Assembly (NCBI RefSeq): GCF_026914265.1 | Contig: NC_069124.1 | Span: 73,013,902-73,077,901 of the forward strand | Origin: Mya arenaria | Lineage: Eukaryota > Mollusca > Bivalvia > Myida > Myidae | Reading direction: 5' to 3' | DNA: 64,000 nt | Shown: piece after piece, positions 50,574 to 62,154 of the stretch | Layout: the number at the start of each line of letters is the position of its first letter | How positions within the stretch are numbered: the stretch's first letter is position 1 | The notes under the pieces: generated by a model | What the model saw: the letters and a program-made list of their open reading frames with translations, nothing else | What the model was told of the DNA's origin: nothing | The model's database searches: none | Made by a program: the position numbers and the translations under genes

Positions 50574-51744
50574 ATTAAACGCTTTTGTCTCAAAAGCGTT
50601 TCAAAAGCGTTTAATGCTTACCTGTTATGTGTCGTTTACTCTATACTGTATACTGATCACGAGTGCCGATTTTGATGACGTAGTACACATATGCGGTCCA
50701 CAAATTTCAAAGCAGTGATCTCCCTTGACAAGCAAAGAAGCACAGCAAAGGGAAGAAACTACTGTTTGTGTGTGTGTGATTCGATACGCTTTGGGTTTTT
50801 TCCCTGAATGTGTCGTTTGCAGATATAAATCTTTTATTTAATGAGGTATGGACAAATTTCTAAAACGCGCAGTTAGCACTTCCTGTTTACAAATGTCAAT
50901 TGTTTTATCGATTAAAAGAATATTGACATGTGTTCTTATAAAAAAGTAATGTTTGACACTTGTTCATTTAACATTTAACTATAACTCAATTGTATTGACT
51001 TTTGTTTCTTTATTATATGGCAAAGAATGCTTAATTAACCTAATTTATATTTTGAAGAAAAAGATCTAGTATCATATACAATCACATTCATATCATTTGC
51101 TTCCAGTAACAAAGGCATATTCACTCATTCTCAAACATTCAACCAATTTAATTTTCATCGTCAAACCTAGTACATGGAAAAGTATTAAAACAATTCTGCT
51201 GATGCATAAACTATTTCAAACTGTATACAATGACATTTTTATATGGAATAGTTACTATAGAATTATAAATAAGTTTGAATGGATTTTGGCATCCATACAT
51301 TCCATAATTAAAGGAATTTTGTCCTCGATCAGGGCTTTCTATCAAACGTCAATAATATTTCCGGCGCATGCATTCGTTTTCCGTATTCTACTTTATTATT
51401 ATTATTATTTTATTTTTTACTAGCATTTCTAAAGTAAAAAGCACTTTATTGAGAATAAAAGATGTAAGTGAATGAAATGAAGAAAATTTATCTTGCCTAC
51501 TGGGATCACAATCATAATTTTTATACGCATACAGTTTTTTATAAAGAGCGAAGAAGTAAAAATACAGAGGATATGACTCCATTTTTTGGGGACGTAATTA
51601 AAAGGTAAAGCAGCCATTTTCTACAATTGTGCAGTCAATAACACAAGAATGAGATACACAATATCATGTTTTTCCTTCTTACTGACCCATACGATGTTAA
51701 AACATTGCCTAATATGGCCTTACAAAGTGAATACATGTGAAACA
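50574..51744. other. Intergenic, no gene seen
   Basis: AT-rich; no supported exon. Confidence 0.4.
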
Positions 51745-52065
51745 TTGACTAACGTTGCCTCAAAAAAGGACTCAAAGCTGAAATTATCCCTTACGTGGCC
51801 TCAAAAAATGATTCAAAGCTGAAATTATCCCTAACGTGGCCTCAAAAAAATGAATCAAAGCTGAAATTATCCCTAACGTGGCCTCAAAAAAAGAATCAAA
51901 GCTGAAATTATCCCTAACGTGGCCTCAAAAAAAGAATCAAAGCTGAAATTATCCCTAACGTGACCTCAAAAAAAGAATCAAAGCTGAAATTATCCCTAAC
52001 GTGGCCTCAAAAAAAGAATCAAAGCTGAAATTATCCCTTACGTGGATTCAAAAAAGGAATCACAG
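51745..52065. repeat. ~41-bp tandem repeat, 7-8 units
   Basis: Units read GAATCAAAGCTGAAATTATC, then CCTAACGTGGCCTCAAAAAA. The central units are nearly identical, the outer ones diverged. No coding role seen. Confidence 0.9.
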
Positions 52066-52997
52066 GTGAAACATTGCTCAAAAAAGAAAAACATATGACA
52101 TTTATAGATACAATACAGCTGTAAGTTTTGGTTGTATTTAACTAGTACATGACCTTTATCATTTATCCACTCTCTTTGTTTACTTAGGTTAAAAGCCATA
52201 TGCTCATCATATACATTGTCTGAACTTAAAGTGTGACATGTTTTACCATTACTGCATTAGAGTTTAAACTGTCTGTCTTGAACTATTATTTCACAGTGTG
52301 TTCAAGCATTTGTAATTTACATGACAGAGTTTAAAAGTCCAATTAAATTTCATATCACATTTTGATAGCTGACAAACTTGCAATTCGTTTCATCTTGAAA
52401 AAAAATACAGGTGTGATCTTGTAATTTTACAATATGACATGAATGTCATATTCGACAGTTTAGGTGACGTTTAGAGTATATCTTGTTTAATGTAATGTAT
52501 TCATGGAACACTGATTGTGCCAGTAAAAGGTGCATCTATAAATTTATTTTTCAATCGTGTGTTTTATTGTGTTACACATGGTCAAATGAAGACCATGTTG
52601 TCAATTTCACTTATTATTTGGTGCTTAAAAGTTTGTTTTGGACCAAATTAAAAAAAAAAAATCAAAATTTCAAATAAGTTTCAAAGGTTAATGTTATTCA
52701 ATTTAAATAAATATTAAATCAGAGTAATTATTCATTGTTCGATGTTCAATATATGTCATAAAATAGATATTATCAAAACATATCGTAAACTACATATCTG
52801 ACAATAATGGTTAATGTTCCATACAGTACATGTACCATAAAGTAAAGGTCTTTATTGGGGGCTGCAATAGTTAGGATTATAAAACCAGACAAAACATGAA
52901 ATTGATAATAACCTTTAATTGGAGAGGTCATTCCGATCTCTTTATCAAAACTGAATCATGTAGAGCATATGTATGGTGGCATACTTTTGCCACCAGA

Positions 52998-53305
52998 TAA
53001 CCATATAACTAACTAGTTAATTAAGTGGTTAACTAGTTACGTAACTAGTTAATTTTGTCAATAAATAATAGATCATAACGGGAAATAAATGCATGTTAGT
53101 GCCTACAACTGCCATTTTTGTACTATTTAAGCAGCTTAATGTTAAGTGGTTAACTATAGTTACGTAACTAGTTAACCACATAATTAACTAGTTAGTTAAG
53201 TGATTAACTAGTTATGCAACTAATTAACCACATCATTAACTTGTTAGTTAAGTGATTAACTAGTAATGTAACTAGTTAACAACATAATTGACTAGTTAGT
53301 TGCAA
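52998..53305. repeat. TAACTAGTTA-rich palindromic repeat cluster
   Basis: About a dozen TAACTAGTTA-like words occur, each a perfect or near-perfect palindrome. They are mixed with GTTAAGTGGTTAAC and GTTACGTAAC in two blocks split by about 70 bp. A similar, weaker cluster lies at 23775-23965 (AACCAGTTAGTAA, CTAGTTAACC). Their role is unknown; they could be repeat ends or simple-sequence drift. Confidence 0.6.
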
Positions 53306-54232
53306 CTATTAGTAGGACACTAATTTCTAAATTACTTTTTTGCAGAAAAGATATGAAAATATTTCTTAGCCAATCAAAAACTATGCTATTTTTGTTAAAA
53401 ACTACACGTGTGAAATATTTTAGAATTGCTTTTATTTTCAAATTTCAACTGGACAGAAAAAATATTATTTGTAAATGTATTTTTCTTTATTCTGTATTTT
53501 GAAAACAATAATAGTTTATCGCCATTGATGTCAAATTACATTTTTAAATAATGCTTGATCACTGTGTATCCTCCTGTTTCAATAAATCAAAACTGGGCGT
53601 TTATTAGCCCGTACAGAGAATTTGTACACTGTTTATTGTTTTTTACGTTGCAGTTGATGATTACATTTCAAATGTAAACATTACTGTGGGCACTCTAGCC
53701 TAAAAATTTACCTTTCAGGATATGTGTTAGTGATAACACATCCTCAAAAGGCATATAATTTTAAATAGATTAACAAATAGACCAATCATAGTTTGCAACT
53801 ATGGAAACTAATTTCAATATGCCATTAGAGGGATCTATTACTTTTAAGAGGAATTATAAGCAATATATCATATACTCCACTCTAATCACTAATGTGTATT
53901 ATGGTATTTTTAGAAAATGAATATCATATGTACAGAATTATAAAGGAATCTATTTGGCTTCAAGAATTGGAAATAAAATATGAGTCTGGGCCAAACTCTG
54001 GTAGTTTCGAACTCCAGGTTAATTCCAAGATTGTTTAACAGTGAATATTTTCACAAAAAGAAAAACTTGACGGGAAATTTGAATAACACTATTTAAAATG
54101 GGAGAAAACATTATTTTGGTTTAGTAAAACAAGACAGTGCTGTTTTTTTATTCTTTCTTTTTTTCTGGTACTATGTACAAACAATCTGGGAGTAGGCTAA
54201 GTCATGAGAATTATCACAGCATGTTTTGGTTA
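53306..54232. other. Intergenic, no gene seen
   Basis: AT-rich; no supported exon. Confidence 0.4.
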
Positions 54233-54535
54233 TGCACCAGTCCATTGTAACCAGCAGACCCCCCCCCCCCCCCCCAGGTCCAGGGAATAGTGGGGACTTT
54301 GACTTTCGGTCAAGCCAAAACCAGGTAAAATCCCAGCCAAATACCACGCACCCAGGGGACATCCTAGGTAAGGCACATTCCCTGCTATGTTTGGCGCGAA
54401 AAGAAAACCTACTGCACTCTCTCGGCACTGCCGGTGTCCTCTTGAAAGTCTAATGAGGCTCAAACAGCCCATTTCCCCTGTTATCCCCGGTGTACCCACG
54501 TACCTGGGGGCCCGTCGTTACAATTGACTGGTGCA
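54233..54535. mobile_element. 303-bp MITE with TTA duplication
   Basis: Ends are TGCACCAGTCCATTGTAAC (left) and GTTACAATTGACTGGTGCA (right), a 19-bp inverted repeat with one mismatch. TTA flanks each side (54230-54232 and 54536-54538). Next to the left TIR lies a poly-C tract (54260-54275), which makes the surrounding open frames artefacts. Confidence 0.75.
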
Positions 54536-55293
54536 TTATTTTTACGAAATGTCACTGGAGGATAATGGGCATGCAAAGAAGATTATATATTGTCATTGCT
54601 TTCTTTCTTTCCGAGAGGAAATCGATGACAGATATCACACACATATGTCGACCTAAATGGACGTCATGCTATGAGTCTAAATTTGACAATTGTTGTACTG
54701 ATGGTCGGGTATATAACAAATCAAATGAAAAACTGATTAAAAGGTATCCCTGAACGATCATTATTTTTGCTACCACAGACGTACACTTACATCAAATTAT
54801 ATTGAACTATCGGCTCTTAAAACATGTCATTATAAATTGTATTTTACATGTTTATTTCAACAAACACAGCGACCTCTTACAGTAATTTATAATATGGCAA
54901 AAGTGAAAACAAGGGCAATCACCTGTCACACCCTTGCTCTAGTAAAAACGTCTTGGTAGAGTTCGGGATTTACACCAACGAGCCTCATTAGAGACTATCA
55001 TCATCTTTATGACATACTTGGCACCAGCATGAACTCACTTTAACAAACAGTATAGTCACAAAGGTGTTGTTAGAATAGCGTCACGTTCACCCGGAAAACG
55101 TATTATTATAAAATAGTTGACATTTTTTCCAAGCATGTTTTGTACAAGCTATGGTTTACCAGCCTGAGTTATCAGCCCATATTATATGAGCCAAGAATGT
55201 TGTCGTTTTTTTTCTCATTAATATTTGGATTATTTACATAGACCTGTTCAAATGTTCTGGCAGTTCGTGAAAAATGCTCTCTGGTTTCCTTAC
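54536..55293. other. Likely intron or 3' region of the SRCR gene
   Basis: Downstream (minus strand) of the second SRCR exon. No further exon could be supported; the 3' continuation of the gene was not found. Confidence 0.3.
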
Positions 55294-55459
55294 CTGAGCT
55301 GTTGTAGCAAGAGACGCCGGCGTCCTCATTGTGAAAGCAGGTTTGATTTTCCCAACCATTGTGCTGGCACTCTCCAAAGTTCGTCTCTGTACCCGTGCAC
55401 TGCACGTTGTCCAGGAAGATCTCACATTGACCCTCACCGAACGCCGCACTAGAGTACGC
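55294..55459 (-). CDS. SRCR exon B (C-terminal half)
   Basis: The acceptor AATATTACAG precedes GCGTACTCT and the donor is AGCTCAG|GTAAGG, both read on the minus strand. It encodes AFGEGQCEIFLDNVQCTGTE and ends EDAGVSCYNSS. Five cysteines. Confidence 0.8.
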
Positions 55460-56888
55460 CTGTAATATTTAACACAATATAACTGACCATAATTAGGGGT
55501 TGGTTAAGAATGGTAAATAATAAAAAAAAAATAGTTCGGTAATAACAGAAACTGTTGAAACACTCACAATAAAATAATCAAATTTACTTGTCATGAAAAC
55601 ACATATAGTCTAAATAAATTTAAACATTATCATGTATTTTAGGTTGATTTTAGACATTCTCTTTGTAATGGATTTTTAAAATAAATTTGACAGTGTTCGA
55701 TTTCTGTTTTAACAATTAACACGAGATATATTAAAACCGTTGAAATGATAAAACTATATTTTTGTGCAAAAACAAAACCACAAATGCATGTCGTTAAACA
55801 ACGCCGCACACAAAAATATTATAATTATATATGCGTCCAGGTTCTAAGAAACATTGAAGGTAAGAGTAGTTCGCACGAATAAATAAAAATGAACATTATT
55901 CAAATCATTTTTTTTGTAACGAGACGTTTAATTACCTTAAGATCCTGGTTGAAGGGAAACTTTTACTGGTGCTTGTTGTTTTTTTCCGGGCCAACTGCAA
56001 TCAAGGATTATTCAATTTCTTATGTTCATTGATTTTACATAGATCGCTTCTGACGAATACACCAAAATAGTTTCATAGAGATTATTTCAGTAATGATGAG
56101 ACAAAGTCTCCCAATAATAATGAATGATTTGTTTCAAAAGCACGGTGAACATATTTGATTCATGTATGCATATTTGCCTCGTTGACATATTGTTCAAGTT
56201 GTTCATGGGTACCCGACAAAAAGTAAGAAAATTGGACGTCGTTTAGGTGACATTAGTAAAGTTCTTATCAATTTTAGTTTAGACTGCGCGCTGAGTCGGT
56301 AAAGTAAACTAGTGCGTCACCGGATGTCCTACTGGCAACATACAACAGGTGCCTCAAGCATCACAGACCTAGTCTCAGCGAGAGCACTTCGGAACACACC
56401 ACTGTGTATGTATAAATGCGTTTGTGTATGTATACTTGGTGTTTGAATTTATATATGCATATTAACAAACACTAGCTGTGCTCTCATGCAGACCACCATG
56501 CGCCAGAAGACCTGTGCCTCGTTGTCAGACCGGAGATCATCACAGACTGTGCCCCAAGTTGGATCTTATCACTTTATACTACTTTAAATGATTATACTCT
56601 TGCTGTGCCCCACTAGAAACCAAACATGCCACAGGCGATCTGTGCCTCCCTGTCAGACCAGAGATCGTCACAGATTGTACTCGAATGGTATCGTATCACT
56701 ACTATACACTACTTAAATTAATTGTACTCTTACTGTGCCCCACTGGAAGCCTAGCTGGCGACAGACGACCTGTGCCTCTTTGTCAGACCAGAGATCATCA
56801 CAGACTGTGCCCCAGTGAGTGTCGTTGCGAGACACCTCCACCCAACCCGTCGTCCGCCCGTCCCAACCCATCAACCGCGCAATACTCG
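55294..56888 (-). CDS. SRCR domain, two exons of a larger secreted or membrane protein
   Basis: Minus strand: exon 56888-56734 (155 nt) then exon 55459-55294 (166 nt). The junction is phase 0 and both outer borders are phase 1, the usual layout of SRCR modules. Joined, they give one domain of about 106 residues: ARLMGWDGRTTGWVEVS, THWGTVCDDLWSD, AQVVCRQLGFQWGT | AYSSAAFGEGQCEIFLDNVQ, CTGTETNFGECQHNGW, CFHNEDAGVSC. The six cysteines of group A SRCR domains are present, plus one extra in GQCEIF where glycine is usual. SRCR proteins are extracellular and often bind ligands or microbes; they are greatly expanded in marine invertebrates. Other exons of this gene were not identified. Partial gene. 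Confidence 0.8.
56490..56700 (-). pseudogene. Two decayed tandem copies of SRCR exon A
   Basis: A ~130-bp unit holding the core of exon A repeats at CTGTGCCTC positions 56512, 56640 and 56770 (the last is the intact exon). On the minus strand unit 1 reads GTVCDDLRSDNEAQVFWRM, losing the second cysteine. Unit 2 reads TICDDLWSDREAQIACG, then a TAG replaces the CAG of GFQWG, and its donor GTAAG has become GCAAG. Both are non-functional relics of a local tandem duplication that did not include the start of the exon. Confidence 0.65.
56734..56888 (-). CDS. SRCR exon A (N-terminal half)
   Basis: The acceptor TTCTTAACAG precedes CGAGTATTG and the donor is GGGCACA|GTAAGA, read on the minus strand. 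It encodes WVEVSRNDTHWGTVCDDLW, then SDKEAQVVCRQLGFQWGT, the canonical first half of an SRCR domain. Confidence 0.8.
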
Positions 56889-59800
56889 CTGTTAAGAACG
56901 TAAAACCACTTCTTTTGTTATATAATAAAACATGAAAGAAACTTCTATCATGCACAAGAATAAAAAGAAATTTAGTATTTCAGCAATTTGGCAAATTATA
57001 ACAATTTGTTCATAAAAATGTACTGAGTATTTGTATGTATTTAATGATATTAATACAATGTCTGATAGGCCATTCATAATGAACAATATCAACTTAAAAC
57101 CATATAAGCTCATTTATATATGCAAATCTGACTTAAGAAATTGTTAATATGTAAATACTGTAAACGCGCATTTCTATAAAAAGTGCATTTTTTTCATGTC
57201 ACAATCACATACAGTTGAGCATTTTCATTTTTAAATTCATGATTCGAGCATGATTACAAAGTTTATAAGATATTTTTTTCTGATTAAAACAGTTCTATAG
57301 TGTTTTAACTTAGATGGTCGACAAGGATAATATAAAGGTATTACCAGAAATTATTTCTTATCCACACATACATCTGGAGTTTCTATTATTTTATTTTTAT
57401 TTATTTTTTTGGCAACAAAGATATATATATGCATATAGCTTGTGAAATTAAGACAGTCAACTACTTTTGAATAAAAATAGGCCAAAATCTGCTCATGCAA
57501 CTAGCTGAATTTTGTTTTTCAGATTTTGTTATATTTTCCATTCGAAATAAAATATAGCCAGAAATGTTACTTGTAGATATGTAACTTTTTCATAAGTTTA
57601 TATTTTAATATCCTTATTTTTCATAAGCTTAAGTCAATGGGATAACAATAAGAATGTTAAAATCAAGCTAGATACAAACTCAGTCTTCTTAGCCTTAAGT
57701 TCTCTGAAACCTGGCAGCCATACATTATTTAGCTCTCTGGTAAAACCACTGGCCTCTACATTTAGAAACTGAATAGCTTATAACAAAACTGTCGGTGAAA
57801 CTTAATTGCACGCTACACTTTTAAAAGATTGGAGTGCAATTCTGAACTCGTTTATATCACCAACAGTTACAGCACACATGTTAGACGGCATGCGACATTT
57901 TGTCCTACCTATCATTATTTTGTTGGTGATATAACTTGTTTCAAGTATTAGTCAGAACATAGGTAAAACTAGATATGCATGTGTAACTCGTTGTCTACTA
58001 TGACGTTAGAGAGGCATTCACTTTCAAACAGATTTTGCACATCTCATTAAACTTTTTCACATCTCATTGAACGTTATGCTTTGATGTGATGCTCTAATGA
58101 TGAATGGTGTACAAACATCCTCGAGGTAAGCAGTACCAGTCACATACATCTACCTGACCTCTAACCGGACAAAGGTTTGATCAGACACATGGTGTTTTTT
58201 TTTTTAAACTTGTGATTAACAGAAATTATTGCGTAAAATGTGTGTGTTTTCGGTCCGTTATAGTGGTGTGTTAAACGCAAAAACCCGGGCGTTATCTGTA
58301 GAAAACGTGCGTTATTCAGAAAATTCACGTGCCGTTATTGACCGGATTTTTTTGTTTTACATAAGCGCTTTCAGGGCTCGCGTCATAACAATGTCAGCTG
58401 AGCGACCCGGTTTCTGACCGAAAGCAAAGGGGTTCGTCACGGTGCCAGGACTCTATATTCGGCTCAGTTGTGACCAAAACTAGGTACAGACCGAAAAAAA
58501 CATGTGACCCCCCTTGTCTATATATAAGGCGGGGGGGGGCACATGTTACATGCTACGCACTCGGGCTGTAAACCATTTTGCGGGTCTTTGTAGATGGTAA
58601 CGACCTCAAAAAGGTGTACTAACCCTATAATATTAACAGTATCGCAGTTGATCCATTCTGAAAGCTTCATTGTCGTTAGCTGGGGTCACTGAATGACTAA
58701 AACCCTGAATGTTGCCTTTAATGTAGTGCAACTGGTCGTTCCATATCTTCTGGGTAAATACCGTTGTTGTATGAAGGGTAATTTAAAGTTCGTTAATAGA
58801 TTGGAATAAGAAAGTATATATTAAATATAAAACGAATTACACATGAAATGTCATTCGCCAACGCTACCACGGTGAACGATCTGTTAGTCCTCATACTATG
58901 CTCCTTTTTGACAATATTGTAATAGTCTGATACCTGTTGAACTCAAATAATTTGGATATTGTATGTTGATTATATTTATTTAAAGATACGTCCGAATAAT
59001 AATAATAATCAAGTTCTTGCTGTTTTAATTTGTTTTTTATTTCAACTAAAATTAGACTTAAAATGGCCAATTTTTCAATATTTCCTGGCCGAAAAGGCTT
59101 CTTCCTATAAATAATTTCAGACAATTCGTACATCATAAATTATTTTCAAGTGAAATCGAAATAGTATGGGGTTATCAGGTATGTACAGTTAACATTAATA
59201 TGCATTTGATACTTGAAACATAATATATTAACAAAGTACTAGAAACCACAAAACTGTAAACGTAGAAACAAAACAAGACACATCTATATGGCAAATGATT
59301 TGTTTCACTAAGATTTCAAGTTAAATTCTTTTCAAGTGAAACTCAAATGAACATTGGTGTTTATTAATATTTTTCAACTCTTAATAAATATAAAACTTGG
59401 ATGTAAAGCAACATAAAATGGACGAGTCAGACATATTTGTATCCGCATTACGGTTTCTGAAGAAGCCCGTTATCAAGCATTATGCACATTTCATTGACGA
59501 GTTTAAGGCCGGGTAATGTTTGCTACTTTTATAGAAAAAATCGAAAAAATATTCCAATTGAGTTTTATTTATACCAAAACCATATTATGTCGATTCATCA
59601 TTTATACAAAAAAAATCACGGGCATAACAGATTCATCTTGAAGCAATATAACCCTCAATAACGATCTGCTCAACTGGAGATGTTTACGTCCATAATTCAA
59701 CACTAAAAGTATTAAAATGTACATTGTAGATATTGCCATATAAGAGAATTTGCAGAACCAAAACATTGTATGTGGACTTGTGTACTTCTCTTTGAGTACA

Positions 59801-60040
59801 ACTAGTTTTAAATAACGAAGCTTATATGTCAAGGTAACAAAAATAAAATGTAAAAATAAAGTGCACACGGTTAACCACAATATAGTTTGTAAATGACACC
59901 AACATTTTCCTAATTCATCCTACTAATTAGGAAACTCACGTGGATTTCCCAAGAAGCAGTGAGGTTTAAGTTAATTGGAAACATCATTCACAAACGGACC
60001 ATTGTACATAGAATTGGCCTATCTAGCCATGACGTAATGT
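56889..60040. other. No gene seen; possible upstream intron of the SRCR gene
   Basis: AT-rich. A short inverted pair (ATATCACCAACA at 57855 and TGTTGGTGATAT at 57920) and a poly-G run near 58530 are the only structures noted. Short open frames lack domains. Confidence 0.4.
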
Positions 60041-60224
60041 CGTAAGGTCAATTGCCAGGACAAAATATCGTTATGCGTCACCGTCAATAAACACCAACGA
60101 GATATGAACTATGCAACGTTGAAAAAGTTTATGTTAGTAAACGTTCGACGTTTTATGATCTATGCTACGGCAGTGTGGATCCTTCCTTAGACCTGTGTGC
60201 GCATTATTTTGGTTTATAATCCCT

Positions 60225-60510
60225 CGGAAGCCTCGTTACCTGGCAACGTAGTTTCCCTTTGGTCGGATTTTTCTATCCGGAACGGGAACACATGACTACT
60301 ATTATTTCTAGCAAACCTTACATTACATTTTTTGAAGAAAATACATAAAAGCGCATTTTTGTTCATTTTAACAAAAAGCGTGCGATGATGTTTACTGACG
60401 TCAGTAATTTGTATTCACTGCATACGTGGGAGGGAGGGGGTGGGGCTAGATGGAGTTTTCCAGCACGGCTGAATTCACCGGAAATGCCTCTACGGTGTGC
60501 TAGAGAGACG
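60225..60510. mobile_element. TCCGGATAGAAAAATCCGAC family, copy 2
   Basis: It shares TCGGATTTTTCTATCCGGAA then CGGGAACACATGA and, further on, AGCACGGCTGAATTCACCGG and GGTGTGCTAG with the element at 39000-39240, in rearranged order. The long palindrome is not preserved here. Confidence 0.5.
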
Positions 60511-60654
60511 GTTCTCCATTGCATTACAATAGTATTTATTATATTTTTCAATTAAAACGTTATTATACAACGTTCTATGTTGCAATTAATTCCAACAAAA
60601 CTAGAGAGCTAAGATGGCCTTTCTCGTCGCCCACCTGATTAGACAAGTTCCAAT

Positions 60655-61370
60655 TAAAGTTTATTTGCAAAGATCGGCATACAAATGCCTATGGCCATTA
60701 AACACATATTCATGGTGATAATATAAACAAATAGAAACATACATAGATTAAGTAGTACAGTAAAGAGCATAATACAAAAAAGACACAAAAACATAAAGCA
60801 AAAAAACAACAAAAAAAAACATAATAATAAGCCAGTTGATTTATACTTATATTTAAAAACAGTTTAGGCTCCAGGGTAGATTTTCTTAATTCTATTGCAA
60901 ATTTGATAAATCTTACAGTATTAAGTAATTTACTATTTGATTTATTTAGTTATACAGATGTTAACATATTTATCGAAGGCCAGGAGGTGTTGCCTAAGTA
61001 AGTTTGTCTCAAACTTTTGTATAGTGTACAACAACAGATAAAATGATACTCGTCTTCTATCATATTTGAAGAACAACATTTACATTTTCTGTCAGCTCTG
61101 GCAGTTACCAAAATATTTATCAGTTTCAATTTCAAGATTATGTTCTGATAATCTAAAACACGTCATATATTTTCTTAGTCTATCATTTTTAGATAGGGTA
61201 CTGAAGTTATTGATCGGAGTTATACTGGACGCCGTCAGCCCGTACGCCCCAAGTGAAACTATAATTCGTCCATTTTTTTCAAACTCCGATTTTTTAACTT
61301 TTATAAACCCAATCAGGTGAGCGATGTTGGGACATATTGAATCTCCTTTTTTTGCAATTATGTGCAACAC
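60655..61370 (-). pseudogene. 3' fragment of a LINE (same family as 41905-42720)
   Basis: On the minus strand, frames 61370-61092 and 61135-60950 together read GAYGLTASSITPINN, RLRKYMTCFRLSEHNLEIET, then a frameshift, RADRKCKCCSSNMIEDEYHF and CTLYKSLRQTYLG. This is the conserved C-terminal end of Jockey/CR1-type polyproteins (R.S.H.L.IE, C..C....EDE.HF..C..Y..LR). The 3' end near 60655 shares CCTATGGCC-type sequence and a TTTGCAAATAAAC tail with the fragment at 41905. Confidence 0.7.
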
Positions 61371-62060
61371 TGGGTGTTAAATAACAACGATTCTATTAAA
61401 CATTATAAGAATTATAGTTACCTTCGTGCAATTATGGAAATTATTCAGTTATGAAAGATTATGAACCAAAAAATGCTAAAGGTAAGAAATTAAACGCATA
61501 AATGGTTTCATTGACGTCAGTTGTGTATTCACCTTAACATAATCATTGTTCGAGGAATTTAAACCAACAATACAATACGGACAATTTGCTACGCTAATTA
61601 GAATACTCTTTAGCAAAATGAATGATTAACGTTAGCGCATACACGTCTACGGTACGATGCACACTACCGTAACGAAGAGCAGAAAACGTCGAACGTATAC
61701 TTACATAAACGTTTTCAACGTCGCATAGTTCATTCTCATCTTTATCTCGTGGCCTTTTATTGACGGTGACACATTACGTTGTTTTGTCTTGGCAATTTAT
61801 TGTTGTACACGAACTAAAACAGTGGCCATTTGGTGTGTTGATTTTTTGCCTTTAGCCAACGGATATTTTAAGTTTTACTTCAGTGTGTTATTGCATAGGA
61901 ATCTGCTGTTGTTCACTATTTCCATGAAAAGATTTTGGTGTTAGTCAGGGCTACTCTTTCTTGCCCAAATCATTTTGTGTATTTGAAAACACTTGGAGAC
62001 AGAGTAATGGCGAGTTGAAGCCAATATTGGTTTACAAAGTGCTCAAGCCCAGGAGGAATC

Positions 62061-62154
62061 ATGCAATTCAAGAAATCCAAAATCTTTTTTAGGACATCGT
62101 CTGTATTTTTGCCAATACTTATAAGCAGCTTGATAACCACAGCATCGAGCGAAG
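62061..62154 (+). CDS. Probable signal-peptide first exon of a gene running off the right edge
   Basis: ATG starts MQFKKSKIFFRTSSVFLPIL and continues ISSLITTASSE before GAAG|GTAAGC. A basic n-region (FKKSK...R), a hydrophobic core (VFLPILISSLI) and a small-residue end (TTASS) make a textbook secretion signal. The exon is 94 nt and ends in phase 1, the usual phase before extracellular modules. No second exon was recognised before 64000. The call rests on this one exon and would fall if no transcript supports it. Confidence 0.4.

Larger units (their letters stand above)
60045..61795. repeat. Inverted repeat pair (~140-bp arms) around LINE and palindrome-family sequence
   Basis: The left arm (about 60050-60185) reads GCGTCACCGTCAATAAACAC, then GAACTATGCAACGTTGAAAA and ACGTTCGACGTTTT. 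The right arm (about 61640-61795) returns AAAACGTCGAACGTATAC, TTTTCAACGTCGCATAGTTC and TTTATTGACGGTGACAC. The ~1.45 kb between them holds part of the TCCGGATAG family and a LINE 3' fragment. They could be ends of one composite element, or two inverted copies of a dispersed repeat. Confidence 0.6.

Noticed and set aside
54171..54499. Gly/Pro-rich open frames on both strands
   Set aside because: They lie inside the 303-bp MITE and read through its poly-C tract.
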